From contig NZ_AP027732.1 in NCBI RefSeq assembly GCF_030296615.1, positions 3,663,042-3,727,041 of the forward strand: a stretch of 64,000 bases of DNA, in the 5' to 3' direction. The notes beneath the pieces are model-generated. The model was not told where the DNA came from, ran no database searches, and saw nothing but the letters and a program-made list of their open reading frames with translations. Positions 1-10,336 of this stretch are shown piece by piece (position 1 is the stretch's first letter; each line of letters starts with the position of its first letter). Origin of the DNA: Frondihabitans sucicola (GTDB lineage Bacteria; Actinomycetota; Actinomycetes; Actinomycetales; Microbacteriaceae). A program made the translations under genes and the position numbers.

Positions 1-1026
1 CATCTCGGAGGGGTAGCCGATCAGCGACTCGACACCGCCGAGCGATTCGGCGAGTTGGAAGACCTCGGTCGACTCGGCGAACAGGCGCGCCGCGGCACCG
101 CCTCCTCGAACCGCGACGGAGAGCATCCCGCCGAAGCGCCTCATCTGCCGAGCAGCCAGCTCGTGCCCCGGATGGCTCGGCAGACCCGGGTAGTAGACGT
201 CTTCGACGGCCGGATGCGAGACGACGGCCTCCGCGATCGCCTGGGCGTTCTCGGAGTGTCGATCGATCCGGACTCCCAGGGTCTTGATGCCTCGCACGGT
301 GAGCCAGGCCTCCATGGGCGCCGACACGGCTCCGACTCCGAACTGCACGAAGCCGACCTTCTCGGCCAGGGCGTCATCGTTCACGACGAGCGCGCCCCCG
401 AGGGTGTCGGAGTGGCCGCCGAGGTACTTGGTGGTCGAGTGCACGACGACGTCTGCCCCCAGGGCGATCGGCTGCTGCACGTACGGCGACGCGAAGGTGT
501 TGTCGACCACGACGAGCGCCCCTGCCGCGTGGCCGATTTCGGCCAGCGCAGCGATGTCACTGATCTTCATGAGGGGATTCGACGGAGTCTCGACCCAGAG
601 GACGGTGGTCTCGCCAGGGCGAGCCGCAGCCCGGACGGCGTCGAGGTCGCTCATGTCGACGGTCTCGAGGGCCACTCCCCACGGGCCCCAGACGCGGCTG
701 ACCAGGCGGTGGGTGCCGCCGTAGACGTCGTTGCCCATGATCACGCGCGATCCGGGAGTCAGGACCGCCCGGAGGAGGGCGTCTTCGGCCGCGAGCCCGG
801 ACGCGAAGCTGAAGGCCGCGGAGCCGCCCTCGAGGCTGGCCAGCACGGTCTGGAGGGAGTCGCGCGTCGGGTTGGCCGAGCGGCCGTACTCGTAGCCGCC
901 ACGGAAACCGCCGATGCCGTCTTGCACGAAGGTCGACGTCTGGTAGATCGGCGGGACGACCGCGCCGGTGGTGGGATCGAACGCTTGTCCGTCGTGGATG
1001 GCGCGGGTCTCGAAGTTGTGGGTCAC
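1..1026 (-). CDS. metB: Cystathionine gamma-synthase/lyase (partial, cut by window edge)
   Basis: A PLP enzyme of the Cys/Met metabolism family (fold type I), acting in transsulfuration in the cytoplasm. 342 residues from the start are visible; the C-terminus lies outside the window. The N-terminal stretch HNFETRAIHDGQ and the PLP-lysine motif STTKYLGGHSD are typical. GTG at 1026 is taken as the start, 28 bp downstream of the cystathionine beta-synthase stop, so the two genes probably form an operon linking homocysteine and cysteine. Synthase and gamma-lyase activities cannot be separated by eye. Pairing with a beta-synthase favours a role in reverse transsulfuration. Confidence 0.92.
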   Translation of the reverse strand, partial: MTHNFETRAIHDGQAFDPTTGAVVPPIYQTSTFVQDGIGGFRGGYEYGRSANPTRDSLQTVLASLEGGSAAFSFASGLAAEDALLRAVLTPGSRVIMGNDVYGGTHRLVSRVWGPWGVALETVDMSDLDAVRAAARPGETTVLWVETPSNPLMKISDIAALAEIGHAAGALVVVDNTFASPYVQQPIALGADVVVHSTTKYLGGHSDTLGGALVVNDDALAEKVGFVQFGVGAVSAPMEAWLTVRGIKTLGVRIDRHSENAQAIAEAVVSHPAVEDVYYPGLPSHPGHELAARQMRRFGGMLSVAVRGGGAAARLFAESTEVFQLAESLGGVESLIGYPSEM

Positions 1027-1054
1027 GTGAAGCTCAATTCAGGGGAGGAGGCGA

Positions 1055-2419
1055 TCATTCCGACAGGAACGCGAGGAGATCGTGCCGAGTCAGGACGGCG
1101 GCGGGCTTTCCGTCGGAGGTCACGAGCAGGGCGTCGTTCTTCTCGAGGGAGCGGCGCGCCTGTGAGACCGATTCGTTGAGCCCGATCAGATCGAGCGGAG
1201 CCCCGGTGAACTTCTCGATCGCGTCGGTCATCAGGGCGGCCCCGGAGAACACCTGCTCGAGGAGGGTCTTCTCCTCGACGGCACCGACGACCTCGCCCAT
1301 GACGACGGGAGGCTCGGCCGACAGCACCGGCATCTGGGAGACGCCGTACCTGGCCATGATCTGCACGACGTCGCGCACCGTGTCGGACGGGTGCGCGTGC
1401 ACGAGATCGGGCAGCGAACCGTTCTTGGAGGCGATCAGGTCGGACACCGTCTGCTCGTCGCCGACCTCGCTGAAACCGTACGAGCGCATCCAGCGGTCGT
1501 TGAAGATCTTGCCGAGATAGCCGCGGCCGCTGTCGGGGAGCAGGACCACGACCACGTCGTCGGGACCGAGTTCACGGGCGACGTCGAGGGCTGCCGCGAC
1601 GGCCATGCCGCTCGAACCTCCGACGAGCAGGCCCTCCTCGCGGGCGAGGCGCCTGGTCAGCTCGAACGAGCGGGCGTCGGACACCGCGATGATCCGGTCG
1701 ACGACGCTGCCGTCGTAGGCTCCGGGCCAGAAGTCTTCACCCACTCCCTCGACGAGATACGGGCGGCCGCTGCCACCGGAGTAGACGCTGCCCTCCGGGT
1801 CGGCTCCGATGTTCTGCACGCGCCCCTCGGAGACCTCTTTGAGATAGCGCCCGGTGCCGCTGATCGTGCCGCCGGTGCCGACCCCGGCGACGAAGTGCGT
1901 GATCCGCCCCTCCGTGTCGCGCCAGATCTCGGGCCCCGTGGTCTCGTAGTGGCTCAGGGGACCGTTCGGGTTCTCGTACTGGTTGGGCTTGAAGGCACCA
2001 GGGATCTCGCGGACGAGGCGGTCGGAGACGCTGTAGTACGACTCCGGGCTCTCGGGAGCGACAGCCGTCGGCGTGACGACGATCTCGGCGCCGTAGGCGG
2101 TGAGGACGTTCCGTTTGTCTTCGCCGACCTTGTCGGGCAGGACGAACACGCAGCGGTAGCCCCGTTGCTGGGCGACGAGCGCGAGCCCGACACCGGTGTT
2201 GCCACTGGTCGGCTCGACGATGGTGCCCCCGGGTTTCAGGAGGCCCTCGCGTTCTGCCGCGTCGATGATCCGGGTGGCGATGCGGTCTTTGCTCGACCCT
2301 CCGGGGTTCAGGTACTCGACCTTCACCAGGACGGTCGCGCTGATGCCCTCGGTGACGCGATTGAGTTTGACGAGTGGGGTGTTGCCGACGAGATCGACGA
2401 CAGAGCCTGCGTACTTCAC
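1055..2419 (-). CDS. cbs: Cystathionine beta-synthase
   Basis: Condenses serine and homocysteine to cystathionine (PLP, fold type II). The 454 residues begin with a catalytic domain: VGNTPLVKLNR, the lysine motif NPGGSSKDRIA near residue 44, and the phosphate-binding GVGTGGTISGTGRY. A C-terminal region of about 120 residues holds a pair of CBS domains, which separates it from plain cysteine synthases. The start is GTG at 2419, with a TACACT box (2426-2431) only 6 nt upstream, suggesting a leaderless mRNA. It is followed after 28 bp by the metB-like gene. Confidence 0.93.
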   Translation of the reverse strand: MKYAGSVVDLVGNTPLVKLNRVTEGISATVLVKVEYLNPGGSSKDRIATRIIDAAEREGLLKPGGTIVEPTSGNTGVGLALVAQQRGYRCVFVLPDKVGEDKRNVLTAYGAEIVVTPTAVAPESPESYYSVSDRLVREIPGAFKPNQYENPNGPLSHYETTGPEIWRDTEGRITHFVAGVGTGGTISGTGRYLKEVSEGRVQNIGADPEGSVYSGGSGRPYLVEGVGEDFWPGAYDGSVVDRIIAVSDARSFELTRRLAREEGLLVGGSSGMAVAAALDVARELGPDDVVVVLLPDSGRGYLGKIFNDRWMRSYGFSEVGDEQTVSDLIASKNGSLPDLVHAHPSDTVRDVVQIMARYGVSQMPVLSAEPPVVMGEVVGAVEEKTLLEQVFSGAALMTDAIEKFTGAPLDLIGLNESVSQARRSLEKNDALLVTSDGKPAAVLTRHDLLAFLSE

Positions 2420-2450
2420 CCCGCGAGTGTATCGACCGCCCCTGACGGTG

Positions 2451-3902
2451 CTACGGGGTCAGGCCGGGGAGGACCGTCGTGGCCGCGAGCTCCGGGGCCG
2501 CCGCGACCGTCTCGCTGACCTGCTGACGCCGTCGCTCGATCACCTCGCCGAACTCCCGGGCGAGGCGGGGTCGTGCGCGCACCAGACCGTCGAGGCTCTC
2601 GACCGGAACCCTCAGGACGGCGACTTCCGTCAGGGCGATCGACGACGTGATCAGAGCTTCGCGGGTGAGGGCCGTCTGGCCGAGGTAGTCGCCGGCCTCG
2701 ACCCGCGCCACCGGCAGCAGCCCTCCGTCGGCCAAGGGGATGGCGAGATTCACGACGCCGCGGAGAACGAACAGGATGGAGGTCGGGACGACTCCGACGT
2801 CGAGGATGGTCTCCCCCGCTGCGAACCGCTGCAGTCGCACGACGGGCTCCAGGGCGGCCGCGTCGTCGCCGGCCAGGTGCAGCAGCGGAGCGATCTCGCG
2901 GACGGCGTCGGCGGTGCGCTCCGGGGTCACGAACGCGTCGGTGGTGTCGCCGTCGAGCCCGAGGTTCGCGCGCCGCGCGGCGTACCAGAGCCGACCGCGG
3001 AAGACCGCGAGGGCGTCGCCTTCCGCTGCCGGACCGCGCACCTCGAAGGACAGCTCGAAGTCGGCGCCGCCCACGGGAACGGCGACCGGCTGCGTGTTCG
3101 GCAGGATCCCGGGGAGCCCGCGCGCCACGCCGACCAAGAGGGCGACGACCTCGGCCGGTGGATCGTCGGTGGTGAAGCCGACCTTCGTCGTGACCGTGTA
3201 GCCGCCGTCTCCGCGGCTGAGATTCGTGAACGAGGATCCTGCCAGGGACGCGTTCGGGATGATCTGAACGCCGTTGCCGGTGTCGATGTGGACCGCGCGC
3301 CAGTTGACCTCGATGACTCGGCCGCGGGTGCCGCCCGCCTCGAGGAAGTCGCCGAGGCGGAACGGCTGCTCGAAGAGCAGCAGCAGACCGGACACCACGC
3401 TGCCGATGGCACCCTGAAGCGCGAGCCCCAGCACGATCGACGTGACGCCGAGCGCGGTGAACAAGCCACCCACGTCGGTGCCCCAGACGACCTGGAACAG
3501 GATGGCGAGTCCGATGGCGATCATGATGATTCGCGCGATGTCGACGAAGATCGACGGGAGGCGCTCGCGCCAGGATCCGGACTCGGCGTTCGTGAACAGG
3601 GCCAGATTGAAGGCGTTCAGGATGAACAGGATGGCCAAGAACCCGAACAACGTCGTGAACAGCTTCGCCCAGGTGAAGTCGGCGGATCCGACCGACTTGG
3701 TGACCTCGGCGAGCAGGACTGCGACGGCCGCGCTCGGCACGACGAAGTTTCGGGCGAGACGCACGAGCTTGTACCCGGGGTTGCCGCGGCGCTCGAGATT
3801 CGACCCGACCTCGGTCAGGACGATCAGGATCACCGGCAGACCGACGACCACCGCCACGGCGGGCCAGAACCAGGGCTGCTGCCAGAGGGTCAGCACGCTC
3901 AC
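2451..3902 (-). CDS. MscS-family channel with C-terminal cyclic-nucleotide-binding-like domain
   Basis: A membrane protein of 483 residues. Four or so hydrophobic segments lie in the first 170 residues, followed by the MscS pore/beta-domain region (LGLALQGAIGSVVSGLLLL, then FRLGDFLEAGGTRGRV and IPNASL). Residues of about 345-460 look like a cNMP-binding domain (RFAAGETILDVGVVPTSILFVLRG, cut here for length). The phosphate-binding cassette is unusual: GQTAL stands where GE.AL is expected, and the arginine of the usual PRxA is not visible in ALITSSIAL. GTG at 3902 overlaps the TGA of the cyclase-like gene (GTGA), so the two are translationally coupled and probably work together. Confidence 0.85.
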   Translation of the reverse strand: MSVLTLWQQPWFWPAVAVVVGLPVILIVLTEVGSNLERRGNPGYKLVRLARNFVVPSAAVAVLLAEVTKSVGSADFTWAKLFTTLFGFLAILFILNAFNLALFTNAESGSWRERLPSIFVDIARIIMIAIGLAILFQVVWGTDVGGLFTALGVTSIVLGLALQGAIGSVVSGLLLLFEQPFRLGDFLEAGGTRGRVIEVNWRAVHIDTGNGVQIIPNASLAGSSFTNLSRGDGGYTVTTKVGFTTDDPPAEVVALLVGVARGLPGILPNTQPVAVPVGGADFELSFEVRGPAAEGDALAVFRGRLWYAARRANLGLDGDTTDAFVTPERTADAVREIAPLLHLAGDDAAALEPVVRLQRFAAGETILDVGVVPTSILFVLRGVVNLAIPLADGGLLPVARVEAGDYLGQTALTREALITSSIALTEVAVLRVPVESLDGLVRARPRLAREFGEVIERRRQQVSETVAAAPELAATTVLPGLTP

Positions 3903-6067
3903 TCACCGCCGATCAGGAACACCTGCTGCGAACCGGACTGCGTGTCGACCGAACCGGCCTCCGTGAAGGGGACCGTGTCGCCGAGCTTGTCGACGACACG
4001 CTGCGTCGCGTAGATGCCGGGCACGCGCCCGGTGCCCTGCACCCGGTAGGCGAGGCTGACGGCGTCGCCCCACATGTCGTAGACCATGCTGCTCCGGCCG
4101 ATCAGGCCGCTGGTCACGACACCGGAGTCGATGCCGGCCCGGAGCGACAGTTTGGTGCCGTTCACGCCGTTGAAGCGCTCGACGATCGCCTGCTGCTCGA
4201 GAGTGAAGTCGACGATCCGGCGAGCGTTGTCGACCCGGGGCACCGTCATGCCGCAGCTCGCGAGATACCCCCGCTGCGTCGACCGCACCTTCTCGACGCC
4301 GAGCCGCGCCGCGGCGTCGTCGAACGACTTCCAGAGGCCGTTCAGCAGGAGCAGCGACTCACCCGACGCCTTCGTCCTGGCGAACTCGTCGAATCCGACC
4401 ACGTCGGCGAACGAGACCGAGACGTCGGTGTGGTCCTCGGCGATCGTCTCCTCGCCCTCCTTGTAGCGACGCGCCACCTCGGCCGGCATCAGGGTGAGCA
4501 GCAGACGGTCGTTCTCCGCCTTCTGCTCGTCGAGGAGATCCTGCTTCAGCTTGAGGCTTCGGTTCATGTCGTTGAACGAGTTGCCGAGGTCGCCGAACTC
4601 GTCACCCGAACGGGTCTCGACCTCCACCCCGATCTCGCCGGCACTGACCCGGTTGACGGCCGTCTGCAGTTTTCGCACCGGTCTCACGAAGACTTGGGCG
4701 AGCAGGAGCGACAGGAGGGTGACCACGACGATGATCGCCGCCATCGACAGGAAGAGATTGCGCGTGAAGACGTCCACCGGCGCGAAGGCCTCGGAGGCGT
4801 CGACCTTGGCGACCACCACGTAGTTGAGACCGTTGAGGCCGAGTGGCGCGTACGCGACAAGGGCCTGATGCCCGAGGTAGTCGGTGTCGACGGCTGTCCC
4901 CTTCTGTCCCTTCAACCCGCGATCGACCGCCGTCGTGTTGACCGTCTGCAGCAGGATGCTGCTCTTCGTCGCGACCTCGCGTTTCGCTGTGGCCGTCGAC
5001 GTCCCGGCCGCGACGGCGTCCTTCTCGAACTGCTTGGGATGCTGGATCAGCTCGCGGGACGTCGACCGCATGAGCTTGTCGGGGCCGGCGATGTACGACT
5101 CGCCCGTGTCTCCGAGTCCGTCGCCCTTCCAGCCCTGGTTGCCCGTCATGACGTCGTCGATCGTCGCGCTCGGAATCTGGACGGCCAGGACGCCGAGAAC
5201 GCTCGACCCGGAGCCGACGGGCGACGCGACCCACGCCGTCGGGGCATCGAGCGAGGGCTGGTAGGCCGCGTAATCGGCCACCTGCGCGGAATCGACCGAG
5301 TTGGAGCGCAGCGACTCGTTGTAGACGGTCGCCAGATTCGACTTCGAGTAGGGGCCGGTGGTGACGTTGGTGCCGAGGTCGACGCCCGAGTAGGCCGAGT
5401 AGACGACGTTGCCCTTGGTGTCGAGCAGCAGGACGTCCTCGTAGCCCAGCTGGTACACGAGCTCCCGGTAGTAGTCGTGGAACTTCGCGTGGGCGGCCGA
5501 CCAGGCGCTTCCGTCACCGGCATCGTCGGTCTTGATCGCCTCGTCGTAGTCGCCGTTGTACGGCACCGTGTAGTGGGTCTGCAGGTAGGCCTGCGGGTTG
5601 GTCGTCGGTTCGAAGAGCTTCGGGTCGGTCGTCTCGCCGCTCTGCTTCTCGAGCGCGGGAGCGAACGAGTCGGAGTAGTACTTCGACAGCGCCGTCGTCT
5701 CGTCGGCCGACACCGGCGTGCCCTGGAGGGCGTCGAACCCCTTCGTGAAGGCCGCGGTCGATTCGATGGCGCTCTGGTTCCGGCTGTCGAGGACCACGGC
5801 CTGCTCGATGCCCTGAAGCGTGCGCTTGAGTTCGGAGGTGCGCGACTCCCGGAGGTTCGTGACCTGCTGGAACGCGGCGTCCTGCAGGGAATTACGACCG
5901 TTCACGTAGCCGATGGCGCCGATCACCAGCGTGGCGAGGATGCTCACGGCGAGGAGCATGACGAGGAGCTTCGACTGGATGTCGAGGCTGCCTCGACCGA
6001 GGAACGCCCGCCACCGAAATCTTCGCTTCGGGACCGAGGTGACGACGTCGGAGGATTCCTGGCTCAC
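3899..6067 (-). CDS. Membrane receptor with HAMP and class III adenylate/guanylate cyclase-like domain
   Basis: 722 residues: a transmembrane helix near 34-54, a large extracellular Cache-type sensor region, a second helix near 440-460, a HAMP domain, a short coiled coil and a C-terminal cyclase homology domain from about 545. The first metal aspartate is present (SFADVVGF). The segment aligned with TIGDAYM reads STQRGYL, so the second metal aspartate is an arginine, and WGDxVN reads WGDAVS, so the transition-state asparagine is serine. It may be a pseudo-cyclase or one half of a heterodimer. The GTG start has GGGAGC just upstream. The gene overlaps the channel gene downstream. Confidence 0.85.
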   Translation of the reverse strand: MSQESSDVVTSVPKRRFRWRAFLGRGSLDIQSKLLVMLLAVSILATLVIGAIGYVNGRNSLQDAAFQQVTNLRESRTSELKRTLQGIEQAVVLDSRNQSAIESTAAFTKGFDALQGTPVSADETTALSKYYSDSFAPALEKQSGETTDPKLFEPTTNPQAYLQTHYTVPYNGDYDEAIKTDDAGDGSAWSAAHAKFHDYYRELVYQLGYEDVLLLDTKGNVVYSAYSGVDLGTNVTTGPYSKSNLATVYNESLRSNSVDSAQVADYAAYQPSLDAPTAWVASPVGSGSSVLGVLAVQIPSATIDDVMTGNQGWKGDGLGDTGESYIAGPDKLMRSTSRELIQHPKQFEKDAVAAGTSTATAKREVATKSSILLQTVNTTAVDRGLKGQKGTAVDTDYLGHQALVAYAPLGLNGLNYVVVAKVDASEAFAPVDVFTRNLFLSMAAIIVVVTLLSLLLAQVFVRPVRKLQTAVNRVSAGEIGVEVETRSGDEFGDLGNSFNDMNRSLKLKQDLLDEQKAENDRLLLTLMPAEVARRYKEGEETIAEDHTDVSVSFADVVGFDEFARTKASGESLLLLNGLWKSFDDAAARLGVEKVRSTQRGYLASCGMTVPRVDNARRIVDFTLEQQAIVERFNGVNGTKLSLRAGIDSGVVTSGLIGRSSMVYDMWGDAVSLAYRVQGTGRVPGIYATQRVVDKLGDTVPFTEAGSVDTQSGSQQVFLIGGE

Positions 6068-6193
6068 GCGCGTGCTCCCGCGGGACGCTGTCAGTGAGGG
6101 GAACTCACCGTCCCAGAGTCAACAATTACCACACGGGTCACTCGTGCACCAGGGGTCGAAAATCGGACAGCAGCACGTACCCCGAGAGGCGCC

Positions 6194-8077
6194 TCAGCTC
6201 GCTACGGCGGCCTGCTGCTCGTAGAGCTCCGTGTAGAGGCCACCCAGGGCGACGAGCTCGTCGTGGGTGCCGCGTTCGACGATCCTGCCCGCCTTGACGA
6301 CGAAGATCACGTCGGCGCCGCGCACGGTCGAGAGCCGGTGCGCGATCGAGATCGTGGTGCGGCCGCGGGCAGCCGTGTCGAGGGCGGTCTGGACGATGCG
6401 CTCGGAGACGGAGTCGAGCGCGCTCGTGGCCTCGTCGAGCACGAGGACGGCCGGATCTTTCAGCAGCACGCGAGCGATGGCGATCCGCTGCTTCTCACCA
6501 CCGGAGAGACGATAGCCGCGCTCGCCCACCACGGTGTCGTACCCCAGAGGGAACGAGGCGATCGTCTCGTGGATGTTGGCCTGCCGAGCGGCGTCCTCGA
6601 TCTGCGCCTGCGTGGCGTCGGGCCGGGCATACCGCAGGTTGTCACCGATCGTGGCGTGGAAGAGGTAGGTCTCTTGACTCACGATCCCGATGTTGGCGAC
6701 GAGATCCTCCTGGCCGATCTTCCGCACGTCGACGCCTGCGAAACGAACGCTCCCGCCCGACACCTCGTAGAACCGCGGGATGAGGTACGACACGGTCGTC
6801 TTCCCGGCCCCGGACGGACCGACGAAAGCGGCGAACTGCCCCGGTTCGATGTCGAAGGTGAGCCCGTCGAGAGTCTTCGCCCCGGGCTCGGCGTCCGGGT
6901 AGGCGAACGAGACGTCGTCGAACTCGACGCGGCCGAGGGCACTGTGGTTCATCGTCTGAGGCTCCTTCGGGTCGCGGATCGCCGGGTGCAGGTCGAGGTA
7001 CTCGAAGATGCGGGCGAACAGCGCGCCCGACGTCTGGATGTCGAGCGCGACGCGCAGGAGCGCCATCAGGGGGAACGTGAGCCGGGCCTGGACTGTCGTG
7101 AAGGCGACGATCGTTCCGGCCGTGATCGGGATCCCGCCCTGGATCAGGTACGCCGCCACGACGTAGATGGCGGCCGGGATGATCGACAGGAAGATCTGCA
7201 CCGTGGCGAAGAACCACTGGCCGCTCATCTGCTGACGCACCTGCAGGCCGATCTGGGTGCGGTTCTCGGACGCGTACCGCTCGATCTCCGTGCGCTGCTG
7301 GTTGAAGCTCTTCGCGAGCAGGATCCCCGACACGCTCAGCGTCTCCTGCGTGATCGCGGTCATGTCGCTCAGCGACTCCTGCGTCAGGGTCGCGATGCGG
7401 GCTCGGACCTGACCGACCTTGCGCTGCGCGATCACGAGGATCGGAAGCAGGATCACGGCGACCACTGTCATCTGCCAGCTCAGCAGCAGCATGGCCACGA
7501 AGGCGGCGATCACCGTGACGGTGTTGCCGAGCACGCTCGAGATGGTGTTGCTGAGGACGCTGGCGACACCTCCGACGTCGTTCTGCAGGCGCGACTGGAT
7601 CACGCCCGTCTTGGTGCGGGTGAAGAACGAGAGCTCCATGCGCTGCAGGTGGCCGAAGAGTCTGATGCGGAGCGCACCCATCACCTTGTTGCCGACCGTC
7701 GCGGTCAGGTAGGTCTGCCAGACGCCGATCGCGGCCGACAGGATCCAGAGACCCACCATCGCACCGACGAGCCGGTAGAGGACGGGAACGTTCGGGCCGC
7801 CCTTCGGGAACAGCCCTTTGTCGAAGGCCTGCTGGGTGAGCAGAGGCGGCAGGACGCTGATGGCCGCACCCACGAGCACGAGGATCACGGTGATGACGAG
7901 CGCGGTCTTGTGCGGGGAGAACAGGCTCTTGATGCGGTCGACCAGATCGGGGATCTTCGGGGCGTTCGCGTTGGCGGCCTTCTGGGCTCGGGCATCGGCT
8001 GCCGACACCCGCCCGCCGCGACCACCGCCGCCACCTCGCATGCCCCCGCCGGAGGCCACCTGATCCATCCTGCTCAC
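6194..8077 (-). CDS. ABC exporter, fused permease and ATPase
   Basis: A half-transporter of 627 residues (ABCB/MsbA-like). A glycine-rich N-terminus is followed by a six-helix exporter domain (residues about 55-350) and an ATPase domain with Walker A GPSGAGKTT, signature LSGGEKQR and Walker B VLVLDEAT. It probably works as a homodimer exporting a lipid or drug. GTG at 8077 is preferred over ATG at 8068 because a TACAGT box (8084-8089) lies 6 nt upstream, as in other leaderless genes here. It is transcribed divergently from the LuxR-type gene. The substrate cannot be told from sequence. Confidence 0.93.
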   Translation of the reverse strand: MSRMDQVASGGGMRGGGGGRGGRVSAADARAQKAANANAPKIPDLVDRIKSLFSPHKTALVITVILVLVGAAISVLPPLLTQQAFDKGLFPKGGPNVPVLYRLVGAMVGLWILSAAIGVWQTYLTATVGNKVMGALRIRLFGHLQRMELSFFTRTKTGVIQSRLQNDVGGVASVLSNTISSVLGNTVTVIAAFVAMLLLSWQMTVVAVILLPILVIAQRKVGQVRARIATLTQESLSDMTAITQETLSVSGILLAKSFNQQRTEIERYASENRTQIGLQVRQQMSGQWFFATVQIFLSIIPAAIYVVAAYLIQGGIPITAGTIVAFTTVQARLTFPLMALLRVALDIQTSGALFARIFEYLDLHPAIRDPKEPQTMNHSALGRVEFDDVSFAYPDAEPGAKTLDGLTFDIEPGQFAAFVGPSGAGKTTVSYLIPRFYEVSGGSVRFAGVDVRKIGQEDLVANIGIVSQETYLFHATIGDNLRYARPDATQAQIEDAARQANIHETIASFPLGYDTVVGERGYRLSGGEKQRIAIARVLLKDPAVLVLDEATSALDSVSERIVQTALDTAARGRTTISIAHRLSTVRGADVIFVVKAGRIVERGTHDELVALGGLYTELYEQQAAVAS

Positions 8078-8222
8078 GGCTTCACTGTAGGCCCGCGAGC
8101 GTGCCCCCAGTTGTGGTCGACTTCGGAAAAGGCGGGATGAAGAAGAAATCTCAGTTTATGATGTGGTGGTCCGCATTCCCCGTCCCGACCGGGGAACTAC
8201 CCGATGCGGCAGAGGTAAAAGC

Positions 8223-9817
8223 GTGAAATCCCGAAATGACACGACTGTCGACCCCGAAAACTCGACGGCACTAGAACTCGACCATCGTTCGCTTCTCGAC
8301 ACCATCGAGACCATGTGGCCGCAGATCGCACCCATCCAGGGTGCGCGGCTTCGCGACGCCGTCCGCAGCGTTCCGGAATCGGAATGGAGCCACCGGCCGC
8401 GGATCCTGCTGGCCGTGGCGGCCAGCCACCGGTCGATCGGATCGACGAGCCGCAGCGCAGCCCTGCCGTGGCTCCGGGCCGTCGACAAGAGCATCCGAGC
8501 CGACCCCCAGACGCCGCTCGACATCCGCGCCGGCTATCTGATCCAGCTCGCGACGACGCTCAGGACGCTCGGCGACCAGGTGAAGGCGCGCGAGCACCTC
8601 GAGGCGGTTCGCAGCCTCCTCGAGCAGGACCTCTCCGACGACGTCGGCGGCAGGATCGACCTCAGCGCGTCGTTCTCGCTGCAGCTCGGGCTCGTCCGCA
8701 TCCACCTCGGCGAGTTCGACCAGGCCCTCTTCGCCCTGTCGCTCGCCGAGGGGCTCGCCGACGAACACCTCTCCCCGCCGAGCGCGTCGAGTGCCACTCA
8801 GCGCTCGCCTACGTGTCACTCCAACTCGGCGACTTCGCCGGGGCCGAACGCCAGGTCGACCTCGCCGTCCAGCACGCCGAGGGCACCGACCTCCTCCGGT
8901 CCACCTTCGCGGCGCTCACGCAGATCACGCGCTACCTCCTCCTGATCGAGCGGGAGAGCGGCGGGGCGGACGTCGACACGACGCTCCGGGACGTCCGGAT
9001 CGCGACCCGGAACAGCGACTGGGAGGCGCACGCCCTCTACTCCGAGGCCCTGGGCAAGCATGCGACCGGGGCCTGGATCGAAGCGCTCGACCTGCTCGGG
9101 CGCGTCACGCGTCTGCTCGCGGGCTTCAGCGGGCAGCTCGTCCTCGATCGGGAGACCCGGATCCTGCGCGCCGAGTCGATGAGGAACCTCGGCGAGGTCG
9201 AGCAGTCCCGCCGCGCGATCCTGGCCATCGACCCCGGGCAGCACCATGCCCCCTGCCCGAGTCGCATCCTGGCTCTGGCCTCGTTCACGCTCGGCGACCC
9301 GCAGGCGGCCCTGGACGCCCTGGCCGAGTGCCTCGACCTCGCCGACCTGCACTCGACGCGGTCGATGGCGCAGATCTACGCCGTCGAGGCAGCAGCGCAC
9401 CAGGATCTCGGCGATCTGGTCGCCTCGTCGATCGCCTTCGACCGAGCGCTCCTCGTCGCGGCGATCAACGGGGTGAGCTGGCCGTTCAGGATGCTGCCGA
9501 CCGAGGTCCTGGAGCGGTTGCTGGCGCGCGCGGCGGACCGCACGCAGCCCGCCGTCGTCGCGGCCCTCATCGAGCGCATGCACGTGACGCCGCGCACCGA
9601 GACGCACCCGCTGGCCGACCCGCTCAGCGAGCGGGAGCTCGTGATCGTGCGGCACCTGGCCACCGGAGCGACCCTCAGCCAGATCGGCGGTGAGCTGTTC
9701 ATCTCCGTCAACACGGTCAAGAGCCACGTGCGCAGCATCTACCGCAAGCTGTCGGCGACGAATCGGCGCGAGGCGATCGCGCGAGCGGCGCAGTTGGGGT
9801 TGGCCGACGAGGACTGA
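8223..9817 (+). CDS. LuxR-family transcriptional regulator (frameshifted)
   Basis: About 531 residues when repaired. A long helical, TPR-like N-terminal region precedes a C-terminal LuxR-type helix-turn-helix (LSERELVIVRHLATG, then VNTVKSHVRSIYRKL). GTG at 8223 is chosen for the AGAGG just upstream. The frame breaks in the CCCC run at 8773-8776; adding one C joins the halves, with ERVECHSALAYVSLQ following directly. A sequencing error is likelier than a true pseudogene because both parts keep coding character. The signal sensed is unknown. It ends just before a strong bidirectional terminator. Confidence 0.82.
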
Positions 9818-9843
9818 GCGGCAGAGAGCTCCCGCGTGGAACA

Positions 9844-9879
9844 GAAGAAGCCCCCGACCAGACGGCCGGGGGCTTCTTC
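9844..9879. terminator. Bidirectional terminator
   Basis: A perfect 13-bp inverted repeat (GAAGAAGCCCCCG and its complement, 10-nt loop) lies between the convergent LuxR-type gene and rplL. The arms supply T-rich ends on both strands. Confidence 0.9.
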
Positions 9880-9894
9880 GTGGTGTGGCTTGGA

Positions 9895-10278
9895 CTACTT
9901 GAGGGTCACCGTGGCGCCGGCGGCCTCGAGCTGAGCCTTGGCCTTCTCGGCGGCTTCCTTGTTCGCACCCTCGATGACGACGCCGGGGGCGCCGTCGACG
10001 ACGGCCTTGGCCTCGCCGAGACCGAGGCTCGTGAGCGCGCGGACCTCCTTGATGACCTGGATCTTCTTGTCACCGGCGGCCTCGAGGACGACGTCGAACG
10101 AGTCCTTCTCCTCGACCTCTTCGGCCGGAGCGGCGGGGCCGGCGGCACCGGCAGCGGCGACGGGGGCCGCAGCGGTGACCTCGAAGACCTCTTCGAACTT
10201 CTTGACGAAGTCGCTGAGCTCGATGAGCGTGAGCTCCTTGAAAGCCTCGATCAGGTCGTCCTGGCTGAGCTTTGCCAT
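9895..10278 (-). CDS. rplL: 50S ribosomal protein L7/L12
   Basis: 127 residues, the normal length for the stalk protein that recruits translation factors. The N-terminal dimerisation segment ([21 protein letters not shown]) is followed by an Ala/Gly-rich hinge and the conserved C-terminal domain ([20 protein letters not shown]). ATG at 10278 follows rplJ after a 58-bp gap, in the usual rplJ-rplL order. Confidence 0.98.
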   Translation of the reverse strand: MAKLSQDDLIEAFKELTLIELSDFVKKFEEVFEVTAAAPVAAAGAAGPAAPAEEVEEKDSFDVVLEAAGDKKIQVIKEVRALTSLGLGEAKAVVDGAPGVVIEGANKEAAEKAKAQLEAAGATVTLK

Positions 10279-10336
10279 GTTGTTTCTCCTTGTTGTCTAG
10301 CTGAAAAAATGGTGGTGATGCGAATACTGCAGCTAC

